Shown here piece after piece: positions 48,123-60,451 of a DNA stretch of 64,000 nt. The translations under genes and the position numbers were made by a program. A model generated the notes under the pieces. That model was not told the origin of the DNA and searched no databases. It saw only the letters and a program-made list of their open reading frames with translations. Position 1 is the stretch's first letter, and every line of letters starts with the position of its first letter. The stretch comes from Coriolopsis trogii (taxonomy: Eukaryota > Basidiomycota > Agaricomycetes > Polyporales > Polyporaceae), in the NCBI GenBank assembly GCA_020543525.1, contig JAHYIO010000003.1, positions 62,001 to 126,000 on the forward strand. The letters are read 5' to 3'.

Positions 48123-49094
48123 ACGTGGCTCAGTCTGTCGCAGGACTTGTACCCCTTTCAGCCTCATGTCTGGTCTCTCTTCCCTGTGTAACCCAGTGAG
48201 ATTTGTCTCTTGCTACCACCACCGCTCGAAGAGATGCATAAGCCATTGACACTGAGGGTTCTGACTGGATTATCAAGGTCCCAATACTCGTTAATACAGT
48301 GATGTGGTGTCATTTCTCCGGATTCAGCTACTACAAGACTCACATGCACGATTACTATGCGATGCCGTTGTTCTGTTAGGGGTCAGATGTTTGCCGTGCG
48401 AGTCTCTGGCTATCTCAGGAAGTGCATCTGAGTCAATGTGTATGCATTTTTCTTCTATGGTGATGACTTCTCTGTTTTGCGTGCACCTCCGACTCATATT
48501 GTTGATGGAAGAGCGATGACGTAGCCCACGAACCTGTTCGATTCTCAGCGAGACTTCGTACGATCCAGACTTGCAAATGCCAAAGCAGGAGTCGGTCGTG
48601 GCGAACTATGTCCACCGCAGTGCCCGTGTGATCATACGACATCGGGAGGCAGACATCGTATCAGAGGCGGCACAGAAAATACAGGCAATGAGCGACCATC
48701 CTGGGAAGAGAAGACTCAGTCGGAGGAAGTCCAACCGTATCCCGTGAGCTCTCGCATCCAAACCGAGACGGCTTGTTCAGATCAAGATACATGAATCTGT
48801 GGTGACCGTTGGTCATGGTTAAGGCATCTCTTAGGCGATGGCGCCTAGGACACTGGAGAGAGTGCAACGGTACTGGTCCGATCCGATCTCCGCTCGAATA
48901 GTGATATGACTATCTTGATGCAGAAGGCCGTGCACAATATAATCTTGCGAGAAGTAGAGGATGTCAGGTAATAGTAGGCAGAATCCATTCCGAAACGGTC
49001 GAATTCATGCCGGGGTTCGGGCCATATACTGGATGCACCCCGCAATTCTGCTCCCACGACTCACAATGCGGCGCCCTTGTTTCGCATTCCTCTG
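48123..49094. other. Intergenic
   Basis: Tail-to-tail region between the small gene and the F-box gene. No gene recognised. Confidence 0.5.
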
Positions 49095-50288
49095 CTACGA
49101 CTGAGTGCTTTGCGGCACCGACTTCTGCATGACCTTCGATCCAGGTGCCCAGCATGCATCCTCACCCTCGATGCGCTCCCTCCAGATCTTTCTCACTCTC
49201 GCGACGCACATCTGGTACGGAGCCGTGCCCGGCGGGAGCTTGGGTTGAGTGAACGGTGGGAGGACGGCGACGGGCACCCTCGCCCGCTCTGCGACCTGCT
49301 GGAGATGGGCAAGGAAGTCCCGGAAGGCGACGCACGCAGGCGTGTTTGCTACTTGCAGGTCTGGCGGCGCCGGGTGTGGCTCCATTATCGCAACCTGAAG
49401 GTGCGGGAAGAGCTCGTCGGCTGCCGCCTTGCCTATAACACCACGGGCGTATCACATCCGCGATGAGTGATGCAGTCTTGGTTTTCGGTTTTCAAGACTA
49501 CAGCGTGGCTCACCGATGACATGGTCGAACGAATCGACGGCGACGCGGGGCTCGTGGTCCAGCCGCGAGACGCGCAGATGGGTGACGTTCGGCGCATGAT
49601 GCGCCCACCTCACAAAGTCCACCTCCCGGCCCGAGTACGTGAGGATATGATGCAACCGCTGCAACGCCGGGAACCGTGAGCCCCGCTCGTGCGCGTCCGG
49701 CGTCGAGGCGGTCGCCAAAGGCAGGAAACTCGGGTCCCCGCCGCAGAGCGTGAGCTCGCGCAGGCAGGGGAAGGAGCAGTCGACGACGCTCGAGGCCCGC
49801 CACTGCGTCTGGATGATTGAGAGGCTGTAAACGTCGGGCGCGACGGCGCGGACGAGGGCGGGCACGACACGGTTGTAGTGCTCGTCGAGGGAGTCCTGGC
49901 CCGAGCGCCAGCGCTGTGTCCGGCGCTGCATGGCGGCGAAGAACTCCGCACGGGACGTCGGGCGTTTTATCTCGGGCGCGGTGGTCGCGGCCGACGCGTT
50001 GGGATTCGCGCCAAAGGAAGCGTCGAGACCTTGTCCGAAGAGGGAGAGACAGAGGTGGCGCACGCGGGGGAGGATGTCGAGGCTGCGGGAACGCTCTGCT
50101 TCGTAACAGAGCAGGAACTGCTCGATCTTCGTAGCCGAGCTGACGAGGGCGACGGAGAAAAAGCGGGCGGGTCGCGATGCTGCACGGACACGCCGGGAGA
50201 CGAGTGAGAGGTAGCAGCCCGTCTGGCCGCCGTCAGTGCAGGCATAGAATGAGATGAGCGTGAGGAGCTCGATTGGAAGTTTGTCCAT
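49095..50288 (-). CDS. F-box protein
   Basis: Intact two-exon F-box gene, about 370 residues (exons 50288-49514 and 49432-49095). The F-box is at the extreme N-terminus: MDKLPIELLTLISFYAC, LSLVSRRVRAASRPARFFSVAL, followed by ILPRVRHLCLSLFGQG. The middle has Leu-rich elements (FPCLRELTLCGGDPSFL, LQRLHHILTYSG, HAPNVTHLRVSRLDHEP). The C-terminal exon contains HLQVAIMEPHPAP, AFRDFLAHLQQVAERARVPVAVLPP and a final WRERIEG segment. Architecture matches mushroom F-box proteins that feed SCF ligases. Target unknown. In contrast to loci near 27-31 kb, both exons are free of disruptions. Confidence 0.82.
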
Positions 50289-51254
50289 GGTCGGATGAGA
50301 GGGGATTGTCGTCTGAGCATGCAGCCCCGGAGTTTATGAGGTGCAGGGGTTCCTGCGTCAATGCGATGATGATCTAACGATGATCATGAACATTGTCGTA
50401 ATGCATGAGAGCACTACTAACGGGAGAAGATTCGCTCTTGCCAGCCATTGGTAGCTGGGATGGGACGGCTTACAGGAAGATGATGGTCATGCACGGGCGC
50501 TGGCATACGGCATGGGCGCATCGCCACTTGAGCGCAAAGTTCTGTCCAAAGTGCCAGAGACGATCAACACAGATGTGATACAAGAGACCACCCTCTCACG
50601 ATGTGCGATCATATCCCGCGTTCAGAACTGCAAGACCAGATTTCGCATTTGCGGCATTGACGTCGGACGTACTTTCACCAGCCGGACAGCGTCGTAACCG
50701 CATGATTCATTCGCTCGAACAGCACTTTTGAGCGTCTCGCTTGCCCTCCCAGAGGTAGCATGACAGATTTACGCAGGACGTTTGGGGTACGATTGTGTGG
50801 TGCGACATGTTCATGTCAAGTCTGACGTTGTCTGTCTGTCAGCTGTGCAGATCATGAACTGAATGATATTGTCAGCATGTAGTCTCAACTTTGAAGAGGC
50901 TCGAGCAAGGACGAACCCGTTTGTTCCCAGGAGACCTGTACCGCGCACAAGTAACCCAACGAACAATACAGAACACATCATGTTTCCTGACGGGCATTTG
51001 ACCAGCCAGTGGTAGCAGAAGCTCTTGATTTCAAATAGGAAGAGGAGGATCAGCAGACACGAGGCTCGCTCAACAACGAAGAGCGAATTTGTTGAACGAC
51101 TGGAGAACCCACTCACATATGCTGTTACGCGGCATCGTTTCTTGACCAAACGCGGACGAGCCACACCCATTGAGCACCGAACCAATGTCTCCTCCGCGCC
51201 ATACGAGTGGTGCAAGCGTAGCATAGTCAGTGAACCTCACATTAATTCGCTCTA
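50289..51254. other. Intergenic
   Basis: Upstream of the F-box gene and downstream of MSS51. Open frames here (for example 50811-51224 minus) lack motifs. Nothing recognised. Confidence 0.5.
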
Positions 51255-53058
51255 TCATATCCCCAACCAGCCCGTTCTCTCCCTCACCTCCCTCCTCTTC
51301 CCCCGGATCCCCCACACGCCCCAGTTCGTCTTCACCATCACGCGCGGGTCAAAGTCCGCGACCTCCCACTTCTCGCTCAAGAACGCGTTCGGCCCGGGCG
51401 TGATCACCCAGTCGAACTCCCCCGCGACCTCGGGCGCGGTCGAAAGCGACCGCACGTCGCGCTCGACATCCGCGGGCGAGAAGCCGGTCACGAAGATCGG
51501 GCACTTGCTCGCCAGCAGGAGCGGGAGGACCGGGCCCCACTCTGTGGGCGACGCGACCTGGAGGAGCGGCTCCCCTGTCGCTTCGTTGACCGAGTTTTGC
51601 GACGGGAAGCCGAGGCCGGGCGAGAAGAGGAAGAAGCAGTCGGTGTAGGGGTCAAACGTCTCTTGGAATTGGGCGTGGACGTCCATGTAGTTGGCTTGCA
51701 TGCCCGTGATCGTCAGCTGGGGGGTGTACGGGACCGTGTAAGACGGCACGCCGTATTGCTCGATGGACGAACGCGTCCGCTTGAGCCGCGCGATCGGAGC
51801 CGGGGTCGGCGGTTCGTAGACGTTAGGAAGGTATACGGGCTTCTCGTCTGCAGGCTCGTTCGCTGGTTGTGACCATTCTGGTTTGGTCTCTTGTTCTTCT
51901 GCCTTTGTGGCAGCGGGTTGCTCAGCAGTCGCAGTCGCAGTCGCATTCGTGGGTTCTGTCTTGCTCGCGGGGCCCTTGTTGAGCTCGCTTGCGGGTTTTG
52001 GTAACGACACCTGAGGACCAATGAAGTACAGATGGAATAGCGCGGACGGGAAGAGCATGCACAGCTGTTCCCAGACATGGGGCGGGAGGGACGATTCTGC
52101 TCGTGCTCCCAAGATGAAGATCCTCATCTGGGGCTTAGTGACGGCAGCTTCGGGTGTCTCTGGTGCTCCAGGAGGGACATGCAGATTTGTGCGGAGAGCT
52201 GGGTATGGGAAAAGTGAGCACTGCTGATCTGCGGCACGACAGGCAACTCGTGAAGTCCAGTGAAGCCATGCTCACCCGCCAAAGACCGACTGCCTTCGGG
52301 TGTCAACCGTTGATTGCTCAACGTGAGGTTACTAAACTGGTGCAGCACAGAGCCAATAGTGATCGGATAGGTGAGGATCTTGCTTGCATGCCTACGTGCC
52401 CTTTCGGTATCCATGGATGGGAACTCTCTCGTGTACCAGAACACATCCCAGTTCGAGAACGAGATGGCCGCCTCGGAGTCCTGCGGGCCTTCCTCCCCCA
52501 TTGTCAAACACCAGCTTCTAGCCTGAATGCAGAAGCAGACTTACCAGGAAGCTCGAACTCGCGCATCCTCCGGCCGCTCCTGAGGTCATGCTCGTCCTCG
52601 TTGACCTCCCTCAGCCTTGCGCAATACTTCTCGTGCTCCTGGTCTGCTGCCCAGTGCTCCTCGGAACAATGTGTGGGCCAGCCGCAGTCCGGACATTCAA
52701 ACGCAACAGGCTTGGGCTGTTCGCGAGAGTGGACATGCACTCCATGATCATGCGCACTGGCACAGACCGGACAAGGCGCGAGCTGTTTGATGGCTTCGCC
52801 CCGCGCCCGGATGGCCGGAAAGGGCGACTGCGAGAACGGGTGGAAGAGATTGTCCTCGGAAAGGATGGGGGCCTGTTCGGTGCTCTTCGCCTTGTCCTGT
52901 GTGGACGGCTTGCTTTTGAACCAGCTGAGGAATGTCCTCGAGCTCGTATAGACGTAGGGTGATGCCGCAGAGGGAGCGAGGCTACGTGTGAGACATGCTG
53001 AAGGCCGGCTGCTGGTGAGTAGTAGTCGAGTTGCTCTCCGGGGCACAAGAGAGAGCAT
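51255..53058 (-). CDS. MSS51: Mss51, COX1 translational activator
   Basis: Mitochondrial protein that in yeast activates COX1 mRNA translation and binds newly made Cox1. About 556 residues, exons 53058-52545, 52488-52276 and 52198-51255. An Arg-rich presequence (MLSLVPRRATRLLLTSSRPS) targets mitochondria. The zinc-binding region follows: CPVCASAHDHG, FECPDCGWPTHCSEEHWAAD, HEKYCARLREVNEDEHDLRS. Then NWDVFWYTREF and ASKILTYPITIGSVLHQFS, both characteristic of Mss51 proteins. The C-terminal domain (MRIFILGARAESSLPPHVWE, LFHLYFIGP, and MVKTNWGVWGIRGKRREV at the end) is complete. Exon 2 uses an AAG acceptor, needed to keep ELPGPQDSE in frame. It shares a 219-bp divergent promoter with the scramblase gene. 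Confidence 0.93.
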
Positions 53059-53277
53059 ATATGCGGCTGCAGCGAGGGATGGGATGCCTGGCGTTCAGCG
53101 TACACGCACAGAGGACGAAGCTGAAGGAGGTCGAGACGCGCCGAGTCGCCGCGTCGATTCGTCCCGGACGCGCGCCTCTGACCTCATACTTGTACCGCTC
53201 GCAGCGCACGTCTCCGGTTCTCCCTCAGCTGCTTGCTTCCTGCTATCGACTCTGACATGCTTTGCTAGCTTTCCAAC
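53059..53277. promoter_or_regulatory. Divergent promoter MSS51/scramblase
   Basis: 219 bases separate the two start codons, so both mitochondrial genes are probably controlled from one bidirectional region. No TATA box is evident. Inferred from layout. Confidence 0.55.
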
Positions 53278-54713
53278 ATGCTCTGTCTTAGAACGACATC
53301 GCGCTATACAACGCTTGTTGCTCGTCACTCCGCGCGTACTGCATCCCTACCGCCTACCTCCGCCGCCAGTCTCACCGCACGTCGCACCTACGCTTTCTCC
53401 CGCTTTGAGAAGCCGCGCCCGGGAGTTGGTCGCGAACGTCCAAAGGTCCAGCCAAGGCAAACCGGGACCTCTCGCGGAGCCCCCGATGCTGAGGGCGTTC
53501 CGTTCTCGTACGAAGACCGGCCGTCTGCAGAGCAGTCCCCGCTTTGGGAGCAAAGCGTCCGGCCGCCATCTAGTAACCCAGAGGATGGCTTGCACAGGCT
53601 CTTAATGCAGAACGACAGGCTGATTGTCACTCGGTATGTCGCGAATTGCTTGAAGCTCTGTGTCTGCGCAGAAGGGCGAATGCAATGTTAGGCAGATCGA
53701 GATGCTGAACATATTCATCGGGTTTGAACAAGCCAACCGGTATGAGATCTGTGCGTAACATCGATGTCATGTCCTGGCGATACGCTCACTTGACTTATGC
53801 GATTGAAAGCAAACGAGCAAGGAGAGACACTGGGATACATCGCCGAGGAGCCGCGAGGCTTCCTGTCCACGTTCTCGCGTCAGATATTCAGGACACATAG
53901 ACCGTTCCGCGCTCTTGTCATGGACAGTGAAGGATCGCCCATACTTTGGGTGTGCATAAACGCTCTCCATCTCGTCCCATCAACTCTGACACCATCGGCC
54001 CTCAGATTCGTCGCCCGTTCGCGTTCATCAATTCGCGCATGTATGTCCAACGCCTGAAAAACTTCGAAGAGTACACTCCCGACGGCGAACCTGTTTTGGA
54101 CACATTTGCGGAAGTGCAACAACGCTGGCATCTGTGGCGGCGGCGGTACGACTTGTTCATCCGGAAGACGCCTCACCGTATCCTCTCGCTGGTTGACGAG
54201 CCTCAGCCGGAGCCCGAGCCCGAGGCGTTCGAGCAGTTCGCTCGTATAGACGGTGGCTTCTGGGCCTGGCACTTCAATCTGTACGATGCTACAGGACACG
54301 CGTTCGCAAGTGTTAACCGAGCCTTCCGCGGCTTTGGTCGCGAGGTGGGTTTGTCTGTATTCTTTGCACAAAGCAGGTATATTGACAAGGAGCTGCAAGA
54401 TCTTCACGGACACAGGCCAGTGATTACGGTATGGTTTCTGTTTCGTACTGACATCTCATGTGTATCAAGGGCAATACTTCATCAATTTTGCCGGTAATGG
54501 GCAGGAGCAAGCGGATGAGCTTCTGTTGCAACCACAGGTGATTCGAAACCTGACTATGGAAGAGAGAGCGGTCAGTCTGTTACTTGTTCGAATTCGGTCG
54601 TATTGTTGTCTAACATCATCGTTTGGCAGTTGATTTTGGCGACAGCTGGTGAGGATGACAACTTTTGGCTGCTCCAAGTACTCAAGGGTCTCAAACGCTC
54701 ATACAAACAGTAA
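53278..54713 (+). CDS. AIM25: Mitochondrial phospholipid-scramblase family protein (Aim25-like)
   Basis: Scramblase-family protein, mitochondrial in yeast (Aim25). An Arg-rich start (MLCLRTTSRYTTLVARHSAR) fits a presequence. Exon 1 53278-53633 ends in the core DGLHRLLMQNDRLIVTR; exon 2 53692-53750 gives QIEMLNIFIGFEQANRYEI. Exon 3 53810-53949 (NEQGETLGYIAEE, THRPFRALVMDSEG) and exon 4 from 54006 (RRPFAFINSRMYVQ...GGFWAWHFNLYD...FRGFGRE, to 54344) are in phase. A short exon near 54403-54422 supplies IFTDTG, and the next, from about 54471, supplies QYFINFAGNG. Their junction is one base out of phase with any AG acceptor seen. The last exon ends FWLLQVLKGLKRSYKQ at 54713. Family identity is firm; the IFTDTG/QYF junction is unresolved (assembly indel or unusual splice). 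Confidence 0.87.
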
Positions 54714-55154
54714 ACATTGACTTCGACTACTTCTCGAGACACTCAGAAGGCGGGTGAGTAGATACGCTTCTGTACTAGTCCGAGCTGCTGACCAGTCTCC
54801 TGGATGAAGGGGTGGCGGGTTGTTCTTCCTTTCGACCGTCGAGTAGGTGTTGCATATCTAGTAGGGGTAGCAAGAGTCCGTATATCATGTCTCTCCAATC
54901 CATCTCATTCTCCAATGATCATTGGAGGGGCACAGCCACCTCGGAGGCCCGGACCGTTGAGGGCGTGCGTCAGAGAGCGCGGGTCGCACGCGAGTCTGGG
55001 TGGACGCTCTTGGAGAGCAACGACGACGACCGCCTGGCCACACGCGTTCTTGAACTCAAACAGCCCACACCCCGCCTGCATGGCGGACACGCGAGCACCC
55101 AGACCGTCTACGGACGAAGGTATGCATCCCTCCTCTCCTTTGGCCTCTGTTGCC

Positions 55155-58100
55155 ATGTCGCTCCTTTCGCCTGACGTTCAACTGGTCGAATCAGAGACTG
55201 CCCCGCTCCTCCAGAACGTCTCTCACCCCGACGGCGATCCCGCGCCCGAAGATGAAGAACCCACGTTTCTGGACAGACTCTCCAATGTCGTGCAAGAACC
55301 GTTGTCTCCCCTAACCAAGATACTCTTGATTGCGACCCTCATCTTCCTACTCCTGAGCTCAATATTCATCGGCCTCTTTGCCGGAGCGCAACACAAGCTC
55401 AACTCAGGAGGTGGCGGGGGCAAGACCACCGTGGTGGTCACGGCAACTACGACGGCGCATGCTACAACGACTGCTGTGTCCACCACCACCGTCGCCGTCC
55501 CTGCCCCGGGTCCTACGAGTCCCCCAGCAGAGGTACGTCCTTCTATACGCGTCTGTCTCTACACATCGCGCCAACCTGCAACGCTCTGGCCTAGCCGGTC
55601 TGTGTTTCGCCCTCATGCATAAACCTCGCGTCGTCTGTACTCTCCTCTCTGGACGAGAGCTACGATCCGTGCGAGAACTTCTACGACTTTGCCAGTGAGT
55701 TCTTGTATTCCCCTCCATGCTCCCATTCTCCCTCAATGGCGTTTCTGTAGACGGCGGGTGGCTCAAGGCCAATCCTATTCCCTCGGACAAAGGGAGGTTC
55801 GGCCACTTCGACGAAATCGCGCAACAGAACAGGCGGCTGCTCCAGCAGATCCTCTCCGAGGACTCGTCCTCGCACTTCGCCTTTGCTTCGGCTCTCATGA
55901 CGGACCCTTATGACGAGCTTCTCTTGAACAAGCTTCGCGGGTTCTACCAGTCCTGCATGGACGAAGACAGGCTCAACGACATCGGCGAGGCACCCCTCAA
56001 GAATATGGCCACGAAGATACGTGAACTGTTCCGGGGCAAGACCACGGTCGTTGATATCCTCAAGACGGACGCGGAGAAGAACAGGGAGCGGTTGACCGCC
56101 ACCGTTGCGTACCTTCACTCTCGCGGTAAGCTATGACATCATTGTGCTACCGTGCTGGTCTAAGCGCGAGGGGTTTAGGTGTGGACGCCCTCTTTGACGT
56201 CTCCATCGACGGAGATGTCGGCAATGACCCCAACTTCATGACGCTCTGGCTCAGCCAAGCAGATCTGGGACTGCCCTCGAAGGTACTTGAGATGGCCAAC
56301 TTATGTTGCGTTCCAGCGTCTCATCATACTGCTGCAGGAATACTACGAAGAGGACGCCATAGTAGACCTCTACCGCAACGTCTTAGAGCGCCTTCTTCTT
56401 GCACTTGATGACGAAGAGGACAAGGTCGTGGAAGTGAAGGCGGAAGTTGAGGGTACCTCCGGTCTGACAGTCCACGAGGAGCGCCTGAGGGTATGGCCAC
56501 CTTGGCCCTGGCCGCCATGGGGTGACGACGACGACGACAAGCCTGAGAATCGTACCGAACGCGCACACAAGCTCGCGAAGGCTGTCATTGAGTTCGAGAA
56601 GAAGATTGCGGACGCCAGTCTCGACCTGGACGTGCTTTTCCAGGATCCAATTGCGACATACAACCCGGTGCCGTACAAGAACGTGAGCGACTCGCTCCCC
56701 GAGTTTGACTTCTCGACGTACTTCTCCACGTTCGCGCCGCGCAACTTCCCAAGTACTATCATCCTCACCTCCACGACATACTTTGCCGACCTTTCGAAGA
56801 TCCTCAATGACACGGACAAGGACATCCTCGAGGCGTACTTTGTGACTCGTGCTGGACTGGAGTACGCATCCTACCTTGGTTTGGAAACAGAGGCATGGCA
56901 GGCGACTCGGAGTCTCGAGGAGGTGCTGAACGGGATCAAGAAGGGAGCTGTCGGTGACCGTGCGGAGTACTGTGTCTCGCGCGTCGAGTCCTCGATGGGC
57001 TTCGCGCTCGGCCGGTACTTTGTCAGGGACGCCTTTGGCGGTGCATCCCGCGAGACGGCGAAGAAGGTCATCACTGGTGAGCTCCATATGTTCTCTTATA
57101 GCAGTAAGCGATGTGTGTCTGACTGATACGACGGTGTACAGACATCATTGAGGCGTTCAAGGGGTCGCTCAAGAAGCTAGACTGGATGGACGACGAGAGT
57201 GCGGCTGCGGCAGCCCAGAAGGTACGCCTCCGTCATAAGACGCCTCCCGTACTATCATACTCAATCACCCGTCCAGGCCGCTGCCCTCCGCGTCAAAGTG
57301 GGATACCCTCTGTCGCCCAACACTGAGGACCCGCGTTCGCTCGCTAACTGGTATGCGAGGGTCAAGATCGACGATGATGCGTTCTTCGAGAACGTCCTCA
57401 GTGCCAGGGTCGCGGACCAGGTTCGGACGTGGCTTACGCTTGGCAAGCAGCGCGACCCGGAGTCTTGGGAGATGTTTGCGTCGACGGTCAATGCGTACTT
57501 CAACCCACCTGCGAATGAGGTATGTGGCGTTGCCCCTCTGTCCTGTAAACTGTGGCTGACGCGGGACGGTCCAGATCGTCTTCCCTGCGGGCATCCTGCG
57601 GCCACCCTACTTCCACGCCGACTGGTGAGCATTTGTATGTTCTGTTAAGCGTCATCCAGCTCACGACACCTTTGAATCTCAAGGCCTGGCTACATGAACT
57701 ACGGATCGTTTGGTCACGTCGCGGCACATGAGTTGACGGCAAGTCACGCACCCTCCCATCATTATCGTTCGATCCTGACATCCCCATGACGGCAATCTAG
57801 CATGCGTTCGACTCGGCAGGTCGGTTGTATAACCAAGACGGTAAGCTGGAAGAATGGTGGACGAACAAGACCAGCGAAGGCTTCAACGTCAGGCAGAAGT
57901 GCATCGTTGACCAGTACTCGAGTACGCACAGCAGTTCGCCTCCCGCTCGTCACTGCGTGTTCACATTCACTCTTAGACTACACCATCGACGACGGGAAGG
58001 GCGGGAAAATTCACGTCAATGTATGTCTTTCCAACCTATTCTTACTGTTGTATGCGCTGACTCTTCATGGGTTTCAGGGCAACCTGTAAGTGATTGAGCG

Positions 58101-58666
58101 TAGAAATGCTGGTGGTCACGAGAGGCTGACTAGCAACCCCAGCACTTCTGGCGAGAACATCGGAGACAGCGGTCTCATCCAGGCGTATCGTGCGTGGAAG
58201 ACGCAGTACGATGATGAATCCGAGTTCCGCTTGCCAGGCTTGAACTACACGCGGTACGCTATCAGCGATTCCAGTAGTATTCTCACCATTTCTAATTTCT
58301 GTTCGCAGTGAGCAGCTGTTCTTCATCTCATTCGCCCGGAGTTGGGCCCAGAATATCAAGCCCGCAGCCGCAGTAAGCACCATCAATGGTTCAACCACTC
58401 TCATGCGGATAACTCATTCGAACGTCGTTCTTCCCCTTGGCTGTTGGGATCACAGGTCGCTCGTGTACGCACCGACCCGCATTCACCGAACCGGTTCCGC
58501 GTGCACGGCACTGTCTCGAACATCCCCGAGTTTGCGGCGGCGTTCAACTGCTCATCGAAAGCCAAGGTATGTGCTCTCGCGCGTATCTCTCTGGAGAGGA
58601 GGACGCTGATTAGATGTGTCTCGCTAGCTGAACCCTCCGCAGGAGAAGAGGTGTATCTTCTGGTAG
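55155..58666 (+). CDS. M13 (neprilysin-like) membrane metallopeptidase
   Basis: Type II membrane zinc endopeptidase of about 873 residues in 16 exons (first 55155-55532, last 58628-58666), all in phase. A short cytosolic part precedes one transmembrane anchor (~55-77, KILLIATLIFLLLSSIFIGLF), then a Thr-rich stalk. The ectodomain starts VCVSPSCI...SYDPCENFYDFANGGWLK, family signatures. The zinc site is HELTH in HVAAHELTHAFDSAG, split between Thr and His by a GC-AG intron (57739-57800). The third ligand Glu is in SGENIGDSG. C-terminus CIFW replaces the more usual CxVW. Exon 12 is 8 nt (58078-58085). Exon 5 has an unusual insert, WPPWPWPPWGDDDDDKPE, in the middle of the ectodomain. Upstream in-frame ATGs exist, but this start places the anchor correctly. 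Substrates unknown; peptide processing at the surface or in a secretory compartment is inferred. Confidence 0.92.
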
Positions 58667-58866
58667 TGTACTGATGACAAGGGCCAGCTGGGGGAGATTT
58701 TGTATTACACACCAACACTATTTATCTCGTTTCATAATGTTCGATGCTCTGGTGCATACACGCATGTCAGCCTGCAAGAATGCGTGCATGAGTGCTTGCC
58801 GGCCCGATTCCGCGGCCGGAGAGGGAGGAAAGAGAGAGGAGATGGGGCGCTTCCAGCCACCGTGTC

Positions 58867-60451
58867 ATGTCCTCGTTCCCTCGACCACTTCAGCCACTAT
58901 GGACGCTGGCCTCTCGTCTGCTACTTAATCCACACTACTTCAGCTTGCTTGCGGTTCTGGTTATCCTCGGCGATGCTGTTCTCACCCAGCTCATCATACG
59001 CTTCGTGCCATGTCAGCGATGCTTTGTCCCGACTCGTCTGAAGCCCAATTGACGCGAGTGCCATGCAGACACGGAGATCGACTGGGAGACGTATATGCTC
59101 CAGCTCGAGCTGTACCTCAATGGAGAGAGGGACTACGCATTGATTACAGGGCCTACAGGCCCTATTGTGTACGTTCTTTGAGACTCCAGATCCAAGTCAC
59201 CCCTTCACGCCGCGCACAGATACCCCGCAGGCCACGTCTACATCCACCACCTGCTATACGCCCTTACAGACTCGGGAAAGAACCTCTGGAAGGCACAGCA
59301 GGTGTACGGGCTGCTCTACATCACCACGTTTGCGCTCGTCGCAGCGACATATCGACGAGCAGGGAACGTCCCGAACTGGGTCCTCCTCCTCCTCCCACTC
59401 AGCAAGCGGCTGCACTCGATCTACGTCCTCCGCCTCTTCAACGACTGCTGGGCTGTGTTTGGCGCACAGGCCGCCGTTCTCGCCCTCGCGAGCGAGTGGG
59501 ATGCGCTCGGGGTCGTCTTGCTCGGGTACGTCCCCCAGCACGCATCGATCGTCCACGCATCCATACGAATGTACCTTCACGCAGCTGCGCACTGTCCGTG
59601 AAGATGTCCGTCCTGCTCTACGTCCCCGGTTTGCTTGTCGTCCTCTTCAAGCGGCACGGCCTCGCTCGCACGCTCGCCCACGTCCTCGCCCTCCTCGCGA
59701 CGCAAGCACTCGCGGGCCTCCCCTTCCTTCGCGCGCACCCGCGCACGTACGTCCGGTACGCGTACGAGTTCTCGCGCGTCTTCCTGTTCAAATGGACCGT
59801 CAACTGGCGCTTTCTTGGGGAGGGGTGGTTCCTCGACCGAAGATGGGCCGCGGCGTTACTCGGAGGACACGTCGCGACGCTCGTTGCGTTTGGGCTCGGG
59901 AGGTGGTGCAGGAACGAGGGCGGCGTGTGGGCCGTGCTGGGAAGAGGCTTGCGCCGGCCTCTGAGCGCGCCGTGCGCGAGGTCGTTGTTGTCGGCGGATC
60001 GTCAGTACTCTCTTTCTTCGCGTTGTGATTGTGCCTGCGCGATGATAATTCTAACTTTCTTCTCGTATGCTGCCCGCGATGCGTATGTCAGACGTGGTGA
60101 CGGTGTTGTACACATCGAACCTGATCGGCATCCTCTTCGCGCGCTCGCTGCACTACCAGTTCTACTCGTGGTACGCTATGCAGCTTCCGTTCCTAGCGTG
60201 GCGGACAAAGTACCCGGTCGCCGTTCGGTGCGTCTCGTCTCGGCCACACGATGCTCACCCGATCTGATCACAAGATCTCTTACAGACTCGGCCTTCTCCT
60301 CGCTATAGAGTACGCGTGGAACGTGTACCCGTCCACGAATGTGTCGTCAGCGATTCTCGTCGCTGCAAACGCGGCGCTCGTAGTAGGTATCTGGTTCGGC
60401 TATCCAGAAGGCAAAGACATCGCTCCCACTTCCCATGGGAAGGCAGACTAG
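58867..60451 (+). CDS. ALG3: Alg3, Dol-P-Man:Man5GlcNAc2-PP-Dol alpha-1,3-mannosyltransferase
   Basis: ER-membrane mannosyltransferase that adds the first lumenal mannose to the N-glycan precursor. About 422 residues, exons 58867-59011, 59069-59168, 59220-59525, 59585-60000, 60092-60227 and 60286-60451. Near the N-terminus [20 protein letters not shown] includes the acidic lumenal loop of the family, followed by [19 protein letters not shown]. Later blocks: [52 protein letters not shown], and [21 protein letters not shown]. About ten hydrophobic spans are seen. The last exon ends in a short soluble tail ([13 protein letters not shown]), without the KKxx-type ER signal seen in some relatives. 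It follows the M13 gene on the same strand by 200 bases. Confidence 0.93.

Noticed and set aside
59165..60028. 287-codon plus-strand frame overlapping ALG3
   Set aside because: It is an out-of-frame reading of ALG3 exons; the spliced ALG3 model has family motifs in every exon.
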